This document shows, piece after piece, positions 24,860 to 33,928 of a DNA stretch of 64,000 nucleotides. The position numbers were made by a program, and so were the translations under genes. The notes under the pieces were generated by a model. That model searched no databases and was not told where the DNA came from. It saw nothing but the letters and a program-made list of their open reading frames with translations. Position 1 is the stretch's first letter. Each line of letters opens with the position of its first letter. Source of the DNA: Agromyces albus (GTDB lineage Bacteria > Actinomycetota > Actinomycetes > Actinomycetales > Microbacteriaceae); contig NZ_JAUSWX010000001.1 of NCBI RefSeq assembly GCF_030815405.1, forward strand, positions 3,100,001 to 3,164,000, read 5' to 3'.

Positions 24860-25816
24860 TCAGGCCGCCGGCCTCACGAACGTGCGCCGGTACTCGCTCG
24901 GCGACGTGCCGAGGATGCGCTGGAAGTGCAGTCGCAGGTTCGAGCCCGTGCCGAGCCCCACGCGGTCGGCGATCTGCTCGACGCCGAGGTCGCTGCGCTC
25001 GAGCAGTTCGCGCGCGACATCCACCCTGGCCCGCAGCACCCACTGCATGGGCGTGTAGCCCGTGTCTTCGACGAAGCGCCGCGAGAACGTGCGCGGCGAC
25101 ACCCGCGCGTGCCGTGCGAGCGACGCGACGGTCAGCGGCTCGTCGAGCCGGCCGATCGCCCACTCGCGGGTCGCGGCGAACAGGTCGCCGAGCGGCTCGG
25201 GCACGCTGCGCGGCACGTATTGCGCCTGCCCGCCGCTGCGGTACGGCGCGGCGACGAGCCGCCGGGCGACGGTGTTCGAGAGCGCGACCCCGTGATCGCG
25301 ACGGACGAGATGCAGGCACAGGTCGACGCCCGACGCCGCACCGGCCGAGGTGAGCACGTCGCCCTCGTCGACGAAGAGCACGTTCTCGTCGACGTGGATC
25401 GACGGATGCATCCGCGCGAGCGCCTCGGTGTAGTGCCAGTGTGTCGTCGCCCGCTTGCCGTCGAGCAGTCCGGTCGCGGCGAGCGCGAACGCCCCCGTCG
25501 AGATCGCGGCGAGCCGGGCGCCGCGAGCGTGGGCGGCGCGCAGTGCTTCGACGACGGCGGGCGGCGTCTCGACGATCGCGGGGTTGCGGTAGCCGGGCAC
25601 GAAGATCGTATCGGCGGCCGCGAGCGCCTCGAGCCCCTCGGCGACGTAGTACGAGAGCCCATCACCTCCCGTGACGAGCCCGGGCGCGACGCCGCACACG
25701 CGCACCTCGTACGGCATGCTCGCGCGCTTGGTGAAGACCTGCGCGGGAATGCCGACATCGAGCGGCTTCGCCCCCTCGAGCACGAGCACCACGACCCGGT
25801 GCGGTTGGCGCGTCAT
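24860..25816 (-). CDS. GlxA family transcriptional regulator (DJ-1/PfpI + AraC HTH)
   Basis: This 318-aa protein has an N-terminal DJ-1/PfpI-like domain (residues about 5-170, VVVLVLEGAKPLDVGIPAQVF) and a C-terminal AraC-type pair of helix-turn-helix motifs (TVASLARHARVSPRTFSRRFVEDTGYTP and IADRVGLGTGSNLRLHFQRILGTSPSEYRR). The elbow position reads ISTGAFALAA without the usual nucleophile Cys, as in most GlxA regulators. The ligand and targets are unknown. ATG 25816 has GGAGG seven bases upstream. A palindromic extragenic repeat lies upstream at 25928. Confidence 0.87.
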   Translation of the reverse strand: MTRQPHRVVVLVLEGAKPLDVGIPAQVFTKRASMPYEVRVCGVAPGLVTGGDGLSYYVAEGLEALAAADTIFVPGYRNPAIVETPPAVVEALRAAHARGARLAAISTGAFALAATGLLDGKRATTHWHYTEALARMHPSIHVDENVLFVDEGDVLTSAGAASGVDLCLHLVRRDHGVALSNTVARRLVAAPYRSGGQAQYVPRSVPEPLGDLFAATREWAIGRLDEPLTVASLARHARVSPRTFSRRFVEDTGYTPMQWVLRARVDVARELLERSDLGVEQIADRVGLGTGSNLRLHFQRILGTSPSEYRRTFVRPAA

Positions 25817-25927
25817 CTTGGCCTCCTTCGTCGACACACAGAGGCATGGTGCCAAGCTGTGCTTGCTCGTGCCAGTGGCACGAATGCCACTCTGCGCAAG
25901 AATACGGCCATCCCTGGAGGAGTGCCT

Positions 25928-25975
25928 CTCCGCAGAATCGGTCGATTTGTCGACAAGTTGACCGATTCCGCGGAG
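25928..25975. repeat. palindromic extragenic repeat, copy 1
   Basis: This 48-base imperfect inverted repeat runs CTCCGCAGAATCGGTC, then GATTTGTCGACAAGTT, then GACCGATTCCGCGGAG. The centre contains TTGTCGACAA. Three more copies lie at 33735-33977. It sits in the gap upstream of the GlxA-type regulator, outside any gene. The length and symmetry suit a REP-like element; no transposase is linked to it. Confidence 0.75.
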
Positions 25976-26037
25976 CGATATCACGCTGGTCGCTCGAGAC
26001 CGAGAGCTCGATCGCCTGACAGTTGGAACGCGCCGTC

Positions 26038-26427
26038 TCAACCGCGTCGGCGCGCCGCCGTCTGCCGATCGTTCTCGCGCTGGATGGCCTCGATCAGCTC
26101 GTCCTTCGACATCGTCGACCTGCCCGGCACGTCGAGCCGCTTCGCGATGTCGTACAAGTGCGCCTTCGACGCGGTGGTGTCGACCCCGCCCGCCGTGTCG
26201 CCGCTGCGATCGGTGGCGCCCTTGTCGCTCGGGCCGGGGTGCTCCTTCTGCTCCCAGTGGTCGCCGACCTTCTCGAACTGGTGCTTCAGCGCCGCGAACG
26301 CCGTGCGGCGCGCGAGTTCGCCGTCGCCGTAGGTCTCGACGGCCGCGTCGTAGGTCTTCGTCCAGATCTCCTGCGCGTGCTTCGGGGAACGCGCCAGCGT
26401 CGACGGCATCTCCTCTTCGGCTGGCAT
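26038..26427 (-). CDS. ChaB-like protein with C-terminal Rho_N/SAP-like domain
   Basis: This 129-aa protein has a ChaB domain (residues about 5-60: LARSPKHAQEIWTKTYDAAVETYGD, then AFAALKHQFEKVGDHWEQK), a Gly/Asp/Thr linker and a short C-terminal helix pair typical of Rho N-terminal or HeH domains (LYDIAKRLDVPGRSTMSKDELIEAIQ), which can bind nucleic acid. The cellular role of ChaB is unclear. ATG 26427 follows GGGAGGCAGC, an excellent ribosome site; longer in-frame starts reach into a hairpin and are rejected. Confidence 0.8.
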   Translation of the reverse strand: MPAEEEMPSTLARSPKHAQEIWTKTYDAAVETYGDGELARRTAFAALKHQFEKVGDHWEQKEHPGPSDKGATDRSGDTAGGVDTTASKAHLYDIAKRLDVPGRSTMSKDELIEAIQRENDRQTAARRRG

Positions 26428-26573
26428 GCTGCCTCCCTGCTCGTTGAAGACGGTGGGGCCTCCGACGCTCACGCTACGTCGATCATCAAGCGCCAGGAAC
26501 GGGGTGGACATCAGGGGCATCCGTCCGTAGCACACCCGTGCTCGTGGACATTCCCGACCAGCCGCTCCCCGAC

Positions 26574-26620
26574 CGTGACTCCGCCACTGATGCTGAAAAC
26601 GCATCAGTGGCGGAGTCACG
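26574..26620. repeat. perfect 20-bp stem-loop between the GGCT-like and ChaB-like genes
   Basis: Arms at 26574-26593 and 26601-26620 are exact complements with a 7-base loop (TGAAAAC). It lies 67 bases past the end of the GGCT-like gene, so it may be its terminator. A perfect 20-bp stem is longer than the usual terminator here, and an alternative is a transcribed structured element. Confidence 0.6.
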
Positions 26621-26686
26621 CGTCCATCACACCCGCTCGAACGGCGGCGGCACCGGTGCGGTGATGCCTGGTAGAGCCGACGAAGC

Positions 26687-27028
26687 TCAGCGCCCCACGT
26701 ACACCCACGCCACCAGCCCCGACTCGAGGGTCACCTCGACGCGGTGGTAGTCGTCGACCTCGTACTCGTCGGCGGCGGCGAGCTGCGCGGGCGTCAGCTC
26801 GATCACGGCGCCCTCGACACGGTGGGCCGCGTCGCCGGTGTGCTCGAGGATAGGGTGCTCGGCCTCGCCGCTCAACGCGAGCACCGCGGCATCCGTGATC
26901 CGCACCATTCGCACCCGCCACCCGGCGAGCGCATCGGGAGCGGTGGGCAGCTCAGCGCCGAACGTTTGGCGCTGCACGTGGGGCAAGCGGAGGGTTCCAT
27001 AGGAGAAGAGCCGGTCGACGGATGCCAC
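26687..27028 (-). CDS. gamma-glutamylcyclotransferase-like (AIG2/GGCT) protein
   Basis: This 113-aa protein has the AIG2/GGCT hallmark LFSYGTLRLPHVQ near the start and LTPAQLAAADEYEVDDYHRVEV near the end, which supplies the expected acidic residue. Members cyclise gamma-glutamyl amines or act on related amides; the substrate here is unknown. GTG 27028 is preceded by TATGCT six bases upstream and no Shine-Dalgarno sequence, so the gene is read from a leaderless mRNA. Confidence 0.8.
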   Translation of the reverse strand: MASVDRLFSYGTLRLPHVQRQTFGAELPTAPDALAGWRVRMVRITDAAVLALSGEAEHPILEHTGDAAHRVEGAVIELTPAQLAAADEYEVDDYHRVEVTLESGLVAWVYVGR

Positions 27029-27034
27029 GGCGAC

Positions 27035-27040
27035 AGCATA
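27035..27040 (-). promoter_or_regulatory. -10 box (TATGCT) of a leaderless promoter
   Basis: On the minus strand TATGCT is followed by GTCGCC and the GTG start of the GGCT-like gene. The arr gene has an almost identical arrangement (TAGGCT, GTCGCC, GTG). Confidence 0.6.
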
Positions 27041-27071
27041 GAGCGGGGGGCGGGGGTTGGGGTGGGGGTCG

Positions 27072-27077
27072 TACGAT
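27072..27077 (+). promoter_or_regulatory. -10 box (TACGAT) of a leaderless promoter
   Basis: TACGAT is followed by seven bases and the ATG of the membrane protein at 27085, which has no Shine-Dalgarno sequence. Confidence 0.5.
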
Positions 27078-27084
27078 CGAGAGC

Positions 27085-27480
27085 ATGAGCGAGCCCGTGC
27101 GGCCCTGGTGGAGCGGCGATGACGACATCGGCGGCATCGGCTTCGCGCGCTTCTTCGCGTGGACCGGCCTGCTGCTCGGCGTCGGCGCGGTTGTGCTCGC
27201 CGTGGCGGCACCGCTCGAGGGCGACGCGCTGCGCACCGTCTGGATCACCGGGTTCGGTGCCATCGCGATGTGGGTGTCGTTCATGGCCGTGCCGCGCTAC
27301 CGCAACGCCGGGGTGCGCGTCTCGCTCGCCGTGCCGGCCACCATGGTGCTCGGTGCCCTCACGATCGCGATCATGGTCTACGCGTTCGCGGTGATCGCGT
27401 TTGCGGCGGGCGGCATCATCCTTCCCGCGCCGGCGCACTGGGTCGAGGTGCCGGCCGGCCCGCCCGTCGTCACCGCCTGA
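27085..27480 (+). CDS. small membrane protein of unknown function
   Basis: This 131-aa protein has four predicted helices (FFAWTGLLLGVGAVVLAVAA, VWITGFGAIAMWVSFMAV, VSLAVPATMVLGALTIAIM and a following segment) and a WW-containing, acidic N terminus. No family is recognised. It lies divergent from the GGCT-like gene and just upstream of the thiM riboswitch, with no sign that it belongs to the thiamine operon. Confidence 0.65.
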   Translation: MSEPVRPWWSGDDDIGGIGFARFFAWTGLLLGVGAVVLAVAAPLEGDALRTVWITGFGAIAMWVSFMAVPRYRNAGVRVSLAVPATMVLGALTIAIMVYAFAVIAFAAGGIILPAPAHWVEVPAGPPVVTA

Positions 27481-27514
27481 CGCCGAGTCCGAGCACCCGC
27501 TAGGCTGACCGACA

Positions 27515-27592
27515 GTGACACGGGGTGCCGCACCATACGGCTGAGATCACACCCGTCGAACCTGATCTAGTTCGAACTAGCGAAGGGATGTC
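27515..27592 (+). promoter_or_regulatory. TPP riboswitch upstream of thiM
   Basis: All thi-box parts are present: CACGGGGTGCC, CGGCTGAGATCACACCC, GAACCTGATC and CGAAGGGATGTCGC, with a short P3 arm. The AAGGGATG segment lies just before the TTG start of thiM, so TPP binding probably blocks ribosome access and turns off the salvage operon. Confidence 0.94.
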
Positions 27593-27595
27593 GCG

Positions 27596-28492
27596 TTGAG
27601 CGATCGTCTGTCTGTCGACCCTGCCCACCTGACCCGCCCGGCTGGCCTTGCCGACCCGGCCAGCCATGCCCATCCGGCCGAGCAGGCCGCCGCCCTGCTC
27701 GACCGCGTGCGGGCGACCACACCACTGGTGCACTGCATCACGAACAGCGTGGTCACGAACTTCACGGCCAACTCGTTGCTCGCCCTCGGGGCGGCGCCTG
27801 CGATGGTCGACATCCGCGTGGAGGCCGGCGTCTTCGCGCGCATCGCCTCGGGCCTCCTCGTGAACCTCGGCACGCCCCACGAGGAGCAACGCGACGCCGC
27901 CCGCGAGGCCGTCGCCGCTGCACGCGAGGCCGGCACGCCGTGGGTGCTCGATCCGGTCGCGGTCGGCGGCTTGCCCGTTCGCACCGCGCTCGCGCATGTG
28001 CTGCTCGAGCACCGGCCCACGGCGATCCGCGGCAACGCGAGCGAGATCATCGCGCTCACCGGTGTCGGTGGGGGCGGGCGCGGCGTCGATGCATCCGACT
28101 CCACCGAATCGGCAGCGGATGCCGCGGCAGCACTCGCGGCGGCGCACGGCTCGGTCGTCGCGGTCTCGGGGGCGATCGACCTCATCACCGACGGCACCCG
28201 CATCGCGCGCGTGGGCAACGGTGACGCCCTGCTCACCCGCATCACGGGCGGCGGCTGCGCGCTCGGCGCGGTGACCGCCGCGTTCCTCGCGGTGAGCGAC
28301 GACGCGTTCGCGGCGACGGTCGCGGCCACCGTGAGCTACACGATCGCGGCCGAGCTCGCCGCGGCACAGGCATCCGGTCCCGGCACCTTCGGGCCGCTCT
28401 TCCTCGACGCCCTCGCGAGCGTCACCGCCGACGACCTCGTGGCACGTGCCGACCTCGTGGTCGCGGATGCGCCGGCGCTGGTGCGGTCGTGA
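27596..28492 (+). CDS. thiM: hydroxyethylthiazole kinase
   Basis: This 298-aa ribokinase-fold enzyme phosphorylates 4-methyl-5-(2-hydroxyethyl)thiazole in thiamine salvage. Conserved segments are [49 protein letters not shown] and the catalytic [20 protein letters not shown]. About 30 extra residues precede the core. TTG 27596 is the start because it lies directly after the riboswitch (AAGGGATGTCGCG) and the same segment with ATG occurs in the copy at 22076. The stop overlaps thiE (GTGA). Confidence 0.92.
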   Translation: MSDRLSVDPAHLTRPAGLADPASHAHPAEQAAALLDRVRATTPLVHCITNSVVTNFTANSLLALGAAPAMVDIRVEAGVFARIASGLLVNLGTPHEEQRDAAREAVAAAREAGTPWVLDPVAVGGLPVRTALAHVLLEHRPTAIRGNASEIIALTGVGGGGRGVDASDSTESAADAAAALAAAHGSVVAVSGAIDLITDGTRIARVGNGDALLTRITGGGCALGAVTAAFLAVSDDAFAATVAATVSYTIAAELAAAQASGPGTFGPLFLDALASVTADDLVARADLVVADAPALVRS

Positions 28493-29148
28493 GCACGCGG
28501 ACCGCGCTCGACCTCTCGCTCTACCTCGTCACCGACGCGACGCTCTGCGGCCCCCGCGGCGTCGCCTCCGTCGTGGCCGACGCGGTCGCCGGCGGCGTGC
28601 GCGTGGTGCAGTTGCGCGACAAGTCGGCGGATGCCGCGACGCTCCTCGCCCAGCTCGAGGAGCTCGCCGCGGTCATCGACGGCCGCGGGACGCTCCTCGT
28701 CAACGACCGGCTCGACGTCGTCGTCACCGCCCGCCAGCGCGGCGTGCCCGTCGACGGCGTGCACCTCGGCCAGCGCGACGACGCCGTGCTCGAAGCGCGC
28801 GAGCTCCTCGGCGCCGACGCGATCGTCGGGCTCACGGCGAACCATTCGTCGCACCTCGGCACCGTCGAGCGGATGCCGCGGGGCTCCGTCAATTACCTGG
28901 GTGTCGGCGTGATCCGCCCCACCGCGACGAAGCCCGACCATCCGCCCGCGCTCGGTGTCGACGGGTTCGCCCGGTTCGCCCGGGCCGCGGAGCTTCCGTG
29001 CGTCGCGATCGGCGGCATCACGATCGACGACGTCGGGCCGCTTCGCGCGGCCGGCGCGGCGGGGGTCGCCGTGGTGTCGGCGCTCTGCGCGGCATCCGAC
29101 CCGCGTGATGCAGCTGCACGGTTCGCGACGGCGTGGGGCGAGCGATGA
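28489..29148 (+). CDS. thiE: thiamine-phosphate synthase
   Basis: This 219-aa TIM-barrel enzyme joins HMP-PP and thiazole phosphate to give thiamine phosphate. Typical segments are [45 protein letters not shown] and [12 protein letters not shown]. The GTG start overlaps the thiM stop and the gene ends in an ATGA overlap with the next gene, so the three are one translation-coupled operon. Confidence 0.93.
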   Translation: MSTRTALDLSLYLVTDATLCGPRGVASVVADAVAGGVRVVQLRDKSADAATLLAQLEELAAVIDGRGTLLVNDRLDVVVTARQRGVPVDGVHLGQRDDAVLEARELLGADAIVGLTANHSSHLGTVERMPRGSVNYLGVGVIRPTATKPDHPPALGVDGFARFARAAELPCVAIGGITIDDVGPLRAAGAAGVAVVSALCAASDPRDAAARFATAWGER

Positions 29149-30812
29149 GCGGCGGCGGCACGACCGGCCGCCGGGTGCCGCGGGTGCTGAGCATCGCGGG
29201 CACCGACCCCTCGGGCGGCGCCGGAATCCAGGCCGACCTCAAGTCGATCGCCGCGGTCGGCGGCTACGGCATGTCGGCGGTCACGGCGCTCGTTGCCCAG
29301 AACACGCGTGGCGTGCGGAGCGTGCACGTGCCGCCGGCGGCGTTCCTCGCCGAGCAGCTCGACGCCGTGAGCGATGACGTCGTGATCGACGCCGTGAAGA
29401 TCGGCATGCTCGCGAACGCCGAGATCATCCGCACCGTCGGCGACTGGCTCCGACGCGTGAAGCCGCCGGTCGTGGTGCTCGACCCCGTGATGATCGCGAC
29501 GAGCGGCGACCGGCTGCTCGACGCCGATGCCGAGGCCGCGCTGCGCGAGCTGCTCCCCCTCGCCCACCTCATCACGCCCAACCTGCACGAGCAGGCCGTG
29601 CTCGCGGGTGAGCCCCGCGCCGCGACGTGGACCGAGGCGCTCGCGCAAGCCGAGCGGCTCTCGGCGTCGCTCGGCGTGCTCGTGCTCGCGAAGGGCGGGC
29701 ACCTCGGCGGAACGGCGGCACCCGACGCCCTCGTCGACGCGAGCGGCCGAGTCGGCCCGAGCAGCGTCAGGAGCGGGAGCGGCGCAACCGGCACGGCCGC
29801 GCCCCGCATCATCGAGTTCCCGGGCGAGCGCATCGAGACGGCGAACACGCACGGCACCGGTTGCTCCCTCTCTTCCGCCATCGCGACCCTGCGCGCCGAA
29901 CTCGGCTCGTGGGAGGCCGCCGTGATCGAGGCGCGCCGCTGGCTGCGCGAGTCGATCACGCACGGCGCATCGCTCGACGTGGGCGAGGGGCATGGCCCGA
30001 TCAGCCACTTCGCCGGACTCTGGGAACGCGGCGGCCTGAGCACCGCGCCGGCTCCCAATGAGGTCGAGGCGGAGTGGTGGGCCGGCATCGCCGACGTGCG
30101 CGACGCGATCGACGAGCTCGGCTTCGTGCGCGGTCTCGCCGACGGGTCGCTCGATCGCTCGCCGTTCCTGCGCTACCTCGCGCAAGACGCGCTCTACCTG
30201 CGCGATTACTCTCGAGTGCTCGCGGTCGCCTCGAGCTCGGCGACGGATGCCGCGGAGCAGGCGTTCTGGGCGGCGAGCGCCCGCGGCGCGATCATCGGCG
30301 AGCTCGAACTGCACGCGAGCTGGCTCCCCGAGGGCGAGGCGTTCGCCGCCGAGCCGGATGCCGCGACGACGGGCTACCTGAACCACTTGCTCGCAACGGC
30401 GGCCAGGGGCGATTATCCCGTGCTCGCCGCGGCGCTGCTGCCGTGCTTCTGGATCTACGTCGATCTCGGCGGGCGGCTCGCGGCCGGCGCGTTCGGTCCG
30501 CAGGCGCTCGCGCCGGAGCATCCGTATGCCTCGTGGCTCAAGACCTATGCCGATCCCGGGTTCTCCGTCGGGACTCGTGAGGCGATCGGCATCGTGATGC
30601 GGCTCGCCGCCGCGGCCGATGCGCCGACGCGGGAAGCCATGTGGCGGGCGTTCCGCGCGTCATCCGAGCACGAGCTCGCGTTCTTCGCCTCGCCGCTCGG
30701 CGAGCAGGGCGCCGGCACCCTGGCAACGACTACGGCAACCGCGCACACAGCGAACCCACAGCTGCGGAGCGACATCCGCGGAACAGCGCACGAACCTGCC
30801 GTGTTCTCCTAG
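29145..30812 (+). CDS. thiD: fused HMP(-P) kinase / TenA thiaminase II
   Basis: This 555-aa protein joins two salvage enzymes. Residues about 10-275 are ThiD, the hydroxymethylpyrimidine and HMP-phosphate kinase ([43 protein letters not shown]). Residues about 304-540 are TenA, an aminohydrolase that recovers HMP from degraded thiamine; the active-site Cys is in [11 protein letters not shown] and the acidic helper in SSEHELAFF. ThiD-TenA fusions are known in actinobacteria and yeast. About 15 residues after the TenA end look unstructured. The start overlaps thiE by four bases. Confidence 0.92.
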   Translation: MSGGGTTGRRVPRVLSIAGTDPSGGAGIQADLKSIAAVGGYGMSAVTALVAQNTRGVRSVHVPPAAFLAEQLDAVSDDVVIDAVKIGMLANAEIIRTVGDWLRRVKPPVVVLDPVMIATSGDRLLDADAEAALRELLPLAHLITPNLHEQAVLAGEPRAATWTEALAQAERLSASLGVLVLAKGGHLGGTAAPDALVDASGRVGPSSVRSGSGATGTAAPRIIEFPGERIETANTHGTGCSLSSAIATLRAELGSWEAAVIEARRWLRESITHGASLDVGEGHGPISHFAGLWERGGLSTAPAPNEVEAEWWAGIADVRDAIDELGFVRGLADGSLDRSPFLRYLAQDALYLRDYSRVLAVASSSATDAAEQAFWAASARGAIIGELELHASWLPEGEAFAAEPDAATTGYLNHLLATAARGDYPVLAAALLPCFWIYVDLGGRLAAGAFGPQALAPEHPYASWLKTYADPGFSVGTREAIGIVMRLAAAADAPTREAMWRAFRASSEHELAFFASPLGEQGAGTLATTTATAHTANPQLRSDIRGTAHEPAVFS

Positions 30813-30819
30813 GTGACGC

Positions 30820-30846
30820 CCTGACACCACCTCAACCGGTGTCAGG
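30820..30846 (+). terminator. hairpin between thiD/tenA and msrB
   Basis: CCTGACACC (30820-30828) pairs exactly with 30838-30846 around a 9-base loop, starting eight bases after the tenA stop. It probably ends the thiamine operon before msrB. Confidence 0.55.
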
Positions 30847-30886
30847 CGTGGGCACCGCAGCCAGCGGCGCCGAGATGGAGGAAACC

Positions 30887-31360
30887 GTGTCACAGGACTA
30901 CCGCAAGACTCCCGAGGCGATCGAGCGCCTCACCCCGCTGCAGCGCAAGGTCACGCAGGATGATGCAACTGAGCCGGCGTTCCGGAACGAGTACTGGAAC
31001 AACAAGGAGCCCGGCCTCTACGTCGACGTGGTGTCGGGGCAGCCGCTCTTCGCGTCGGTCGACAAGTACGACAGCCGCTCCGGCTGGCCGAGCTTCACGA
31101 AGCCGATCGAGGGCGACGCGGTCGTCGAGAAGGTCGACCGGTCGCTCTTCATGAAGCGCGTCGAGGTTCGCTCGGCCGCAGCCGACAGCCACCTCGGGCA
31201 CGTGTTCGACGACGGGCCGGCCGACGCCGGCGGCCTGCGCTACTGCATCAACTCGGCCGCGCTGCGCTTCGTGCCGCTCGCCGAGCTCGAGGAGCACGGC
31301 TACGGTCAGTACCGCGCACTGTTCGGCGACGCCGCGCAGTCACAGAAGGAGGACGCATGA
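30887..31360 (+). CDS. msrB: peptide-methionine (R)-S-oxide reductase
   Basis: This 157-aa enzyme reduces methionine-R-sulfoxide in oxidised proteins. It shows [37 protein letters not shown] and the catalytic [11 protein letters not shown]. The CxxC zinc pairs of many MsrBs are absent, as in the zinc-free subgroup. GTG 30887 is chosen because GGAGG lies six bases upstream; an ATG at 30875 would place that site inside the gene. The stop overlaps msrA (ATGA). Confidence 0.9.
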   Translation: MSQDYRKTPEAIERLTPLQRKVTQDDATEPAFRNEYWNNKEPGLYVDVVSGQPLFASVDKYDSRSGWPSFTKPIEGDAVVEKVDRSLFMKRVEVRSAAADSHLGHVFDDGPADAGGLRYCINSAALRFVPLAELEEHGYGQYRALFGDAAQSQKEDA

Positions 31361-31878
31361 CGACCAACACCGAGACCGCCATTCTGGCCGGCGGATGCTT
31401 CTGGGGCATGCAGGATCTGATCCGCAAGCGCCCCGGGGTCGTCTCGACCCGGGTCGGCTACACGGGCGGCGACGTGCCCAACGCCACCTACCGCCACCAC
31501 GGAACCCACGCCGAGGCGATCGAGATCGTGTTCGACCCGTCGCAGGTGAGTTATCGCGACCTGCTCGAGTTCTTCTTCCAGATCCACGACCCGTCGACGC
31601 GCAATCGCCAGGGCAATGACATCGGCCTCAGCTACCGGTCGGCGATCTTCCCGACGACCGAGGAGCAGGAGACGATCGCCTACGACACGATCGCCTACGT
31701 GAACGAGTCCGGCCTCTGGCCGGGTCCGGCCGTGACCGAGGTCACGCCCGCCGGCCCGTTCTGGGAGGCCGAGCCCGAGCACCAGGACTACCTGGAGCAC
31801 TACCCCAACGGGTACACGTGCCACTTCGTGCGGCCCGGCTGGAAGCTCCCGCGCCGCGGTGAGGCGACCGTCGCGTAG
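31357..31878 (+). CDS. msrA: peptide-methionine (S)-S-oxide reductase
   Basis: This 173-aa enzyme reduces methionine-S-sulfoxide. The active-site motif AGGCFWGM (C14) is intact, followed by [24 protein letters not shown] and [21 protein letters not shown]. It overlaps msrB by four bases, giving a compact pair that covers both sulfoxide isomers. Together they act as an oxidative-damage repair unit. A long terminator follows at 31911. Confidence 0.93.
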   Translation: MTTNTETAILAGGCFWGMQDLIRKRPGVVSTRVGYTGGDVPNATYRHHGTHAEAIEIVFDPSQVSYRDLLEFFFQIHDPSTRNRQGNDIGLSYRSAIFPTTEEQETIAYDTIAYVNESGLWPGPAVTEVTPAGPFWEAEPEHQDYLEHYPNGYTCHFVRPGWKLPRRGEATVA

Positions 31879-31910
31879 CCGGCTTCGGCATCTGAAGACC
31901 CGAACACCCG

Positions 31911-31947
31911 AACCGCCCCGGTGACCGCTCTGGTCGCCGGGGCGGTT
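31911..31947. terminator. bidirectional terminator between msrA and the DUF885 gene
   Basis: AACCGCCCCGGTGACC (31911-31926) pairs with 31932-31947 over 16 bp with one wobble and a 5-base loop (GCTCT). It lies between convergent stops. Confidence 0.72.
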
Positions 31948-31958
31948 CGCTGTCTGCA

Positions 31959-33650
31959 TCAGAGATGCTTCGCCGGCCCCGCGGGTCGCAGCGCGTTGGT
32001 CCATGGACCGGCCGCGTCGAGCGCGTCGACGTCGGAGCGGTCGCCGAGCAGCTCCCAGCGCTGCAGGGAGAGCGGCACGTTGCCGTTGAGCCACACCGCG
32101 TCGTGGAACTCGCGCAGCGAGAAGTCGGCGCCCCGCGCGATCATCGCGTCGGCGAGCAGGCGCTGCACCTCCTGCTTGCCCACGTGGTACGACATCGCGA
32201 GGCCCGGGGTCGCGACGTACATCGCGGTCTCCTCGGTTGCGGTCTCGACGTCCATCGGCACCGAGTCGACGAAGAAGCGCACCGCCTCATCGAGACTGAA
32301 CACGCCCGTGGCGAGGTTGACGTCGACGACGACGCGCAAGGCGCGCAGCCGCATGAAGTTGTGCACGATCGTCTGGGAGTGCGGGGCGTCGTCGAAGAGC
32401 CCGGCGGTGAGCATGAGCTCTTCGTTGTAGTGCGCGATGCCCTCGTTCGCGACGGAGTCCACATAGCGTCGGCGCAGCGGATTGGGGTGCGCCCACGAGA
32501 GCGCGAGCTGCTGGCTGTGCGCTCCCTCGTGGATGATGCCGAGGCGAGGGTCGCGCACGTTCGCCACCTCGAAATACGGCAGGTCGGATGCCGGTGCTGA
32601 CACGTACGACACGGCATCCTCGCCGCGCCGCGCATCGTTCGTGAGGTCGTCGGTCACGCCGAGGAACGCGAGCGGCTCGAGGTACGGCGGATACGCCGCG
32701 AACCGGTAGTGCCGCAGACCGGTCGGCTGGGTCAGGAGGCCGTGCTGCTCGTAGAACTCGCGCACCTCCTGCTCTCGCGTCGCCTCATCGGCGACGAGTG
32801 TGTCGAGGTCGGCCGCGAGCTCGGCCGGTGGAACGTCCCGGTACCGATTGCGGGTGACCGTCTCGGCCACGACGCTGCGCCGGTAGTCCTGGAGCGCAGC
32901 GCGCACGAGCTCTTCGGGCTCGGCCGCGACGAGCGCGATGTGCCGGAGGTACCAGACGAACGCGTCACGGCCGACGACCGCATCGCGGCCGAGTCGATCG
33001 GCCGCGCGCCCGAGCCAGTCGGCGTAACGCGTGAGCGCGACGCTCGCGGCGGGCTGCACGTCGGCGAGCGCGGTCGCGGTCGCGGCATCCACGAACGGCG
33101 ACAGTGCCTCGACCGACTCGGCGAGGCGCGGGCCGACGTCGTCGAGCTGCGCCGCCGCGACCCTGGCGAGGGTCGCGACGCCCGCCCGCTCGAGGTTGGC
33201 GATCGCCTGATCGACGCCGGCCGGCAGGGCGGCGAGCACCTGCACGAGCGCAGCCTTCCGCTCGCCCTCGATGGGTGCCGGCCGCAGCAGCAGGTCGAAC
33301 CACGGCCCGAGGATCTGGCTCGTGAGGAACACGGCGTCGCGCTCCCAGTTGCGCAGCACGTCGAGCTCCCAGTGTACCCGTGCGAGCGCTGAGCCGAGCA
33401 GGCGATGGTCGACCTGTTCCGCGACCGGTGCCGAGATCATCGCGGCCGCGGCATCCGCTGCTCGCCATCGCTCGGCGAACTGCGCGAGCTCGGCGCGCTG
33501 CACCTCGATCGCCGCGGGGTCGAATCGCGGCAGCCACGCCGCCGGACGCTCGATTCGAGGGATGTCGTCGCCCGAGCGGAACGAGTTCACCGCCCGCCAC
33601 GACCAGAAGTCGGCGCTGAGACGATCGAGGTCGGTTGCGTGCGACGTCAT
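31959..33650 (-). CDS. DUF885 family zinc peptidase-like protein
   Basis: This 563-aa cytoplasmic protein belongs to DUF885, relatives of M32-like and angiotensin-converting-enzyme-like metallopeptidases. The putative zinc site reads IIHEGAHSQQLAL, and a second acidic motif reads NEGIAHYNEELM; further family marks are YPPYLEPLAF and ETAMYVATPGLAMSYHVGKQEV. There is no signal peptide. Substrate and activity are not established for most members. ATG 33650 is the start because MTSHATDLDRLSADFWSWR fits family N termini. The region upstream carries three palindromic repeats. Confidence 0.82.
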   Translation of the reverse strand: MTSHATDLDRLSADFWSWRAVNSFRSGDDIPRIERPAAWLPRFDPAAIEVQRAELAQFAERWRAADAAAAMISAPVAEQVDHRLLGSALARVHWELDVLRNWERDAVFLTSQILGPWFDLLLRPAPIEGERKAALVQVLAALPAGVDQAIANLERAGVATLARVAAAQLDDVGPRLAESVEALSPFVDAATATALADVQPAASVALTRYADWLGRAADRLGRDAVVGRDAFVWYLRHIALVAAEPEELVRAALQDYRRSVVAETVTRNRYRDVPPAELAADLDTLVADEATREQEVREFYEQHGLLTQPTGLRHYRFAAYPPYLEPLAFLGVTDDLTNDARRGEDAVSYVSAPASDLPYFEVANVRDPRLGIIHEGAHSQQLALSWAHPNPLRRRYVDSVANEGIAHYNEELMLTAGLFDDAPHSQTIVHNFMRLRALRVVVDVNLATGVFSLDEAVRFFVDSVPMDVETATEETAMYVATPGLAMSYHVGKQEVQRLLADAMIARGADFSLREFHDAVWLNGNVPLSLQRWELLGDRSDVDALDAAGPWTNALRPAGPAKHL

Positions 33651-33734
33651 GACGGCCACGATAGACCCGGGCTCCGACAGACGACAGCGGAGGGTCTGGG
33701 GGGCGTGAGGCAAGGCCGCTCAGCGGTGGTTCCG

Positions 33735-33782
33735 CTCCGCAAAATCGGTCGATTCGTCGACAAGTAGACCGGCCCCTGCTCA
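33735..33782. repeat. palindromic extragenic repeat, copy 2
   Basis: The left arm CTCCGCAAAATCGGTC and the centre GATTCGTCGACAAGTA are clear. The right arm has decayed (GACCGGCCCCTGCTC). It is the first of three copies in the 357-base gene-free stretch 33651-34007. Confidence 0.65.
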
Positions 33783-33807
33783 CGATGCCGCTCCAGGGGA
33801 CCATGCC

Positions 33808-33854
33808 CCTGCAAAATCGGTCGATTTGTCGACAAGTAAACCGATCCTGCGGAG
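33808..33854. repeat. palindromic extragenic repeat, copy 3
   Basis: The left arm reads CCTGCAAAATCGGTC, the centre GATTTGTCGACAAGTA and the right arm AACCGATCCTGCGGAG. It is well conserved with copy 1 at 25928 and has the same orientation as copies 2 and 4. Confidence 0.7.
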
Positions 33855-33928
33855 CGGATGCCCCGGCCGACGATTCCGTCCGGAAATGCCAGCTCCACCG
33901 GCAATACCGGCATCGTCGGCACTACCCG

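Noticed and set aside
31055..31075. GTCGACAAGTA inside msrB resembling the palindromic extragenic repeat.
   Set aside because: It encodes conserved MsrB residues (VDKYDS) and lacks the repeat arms, so it is a chance match.
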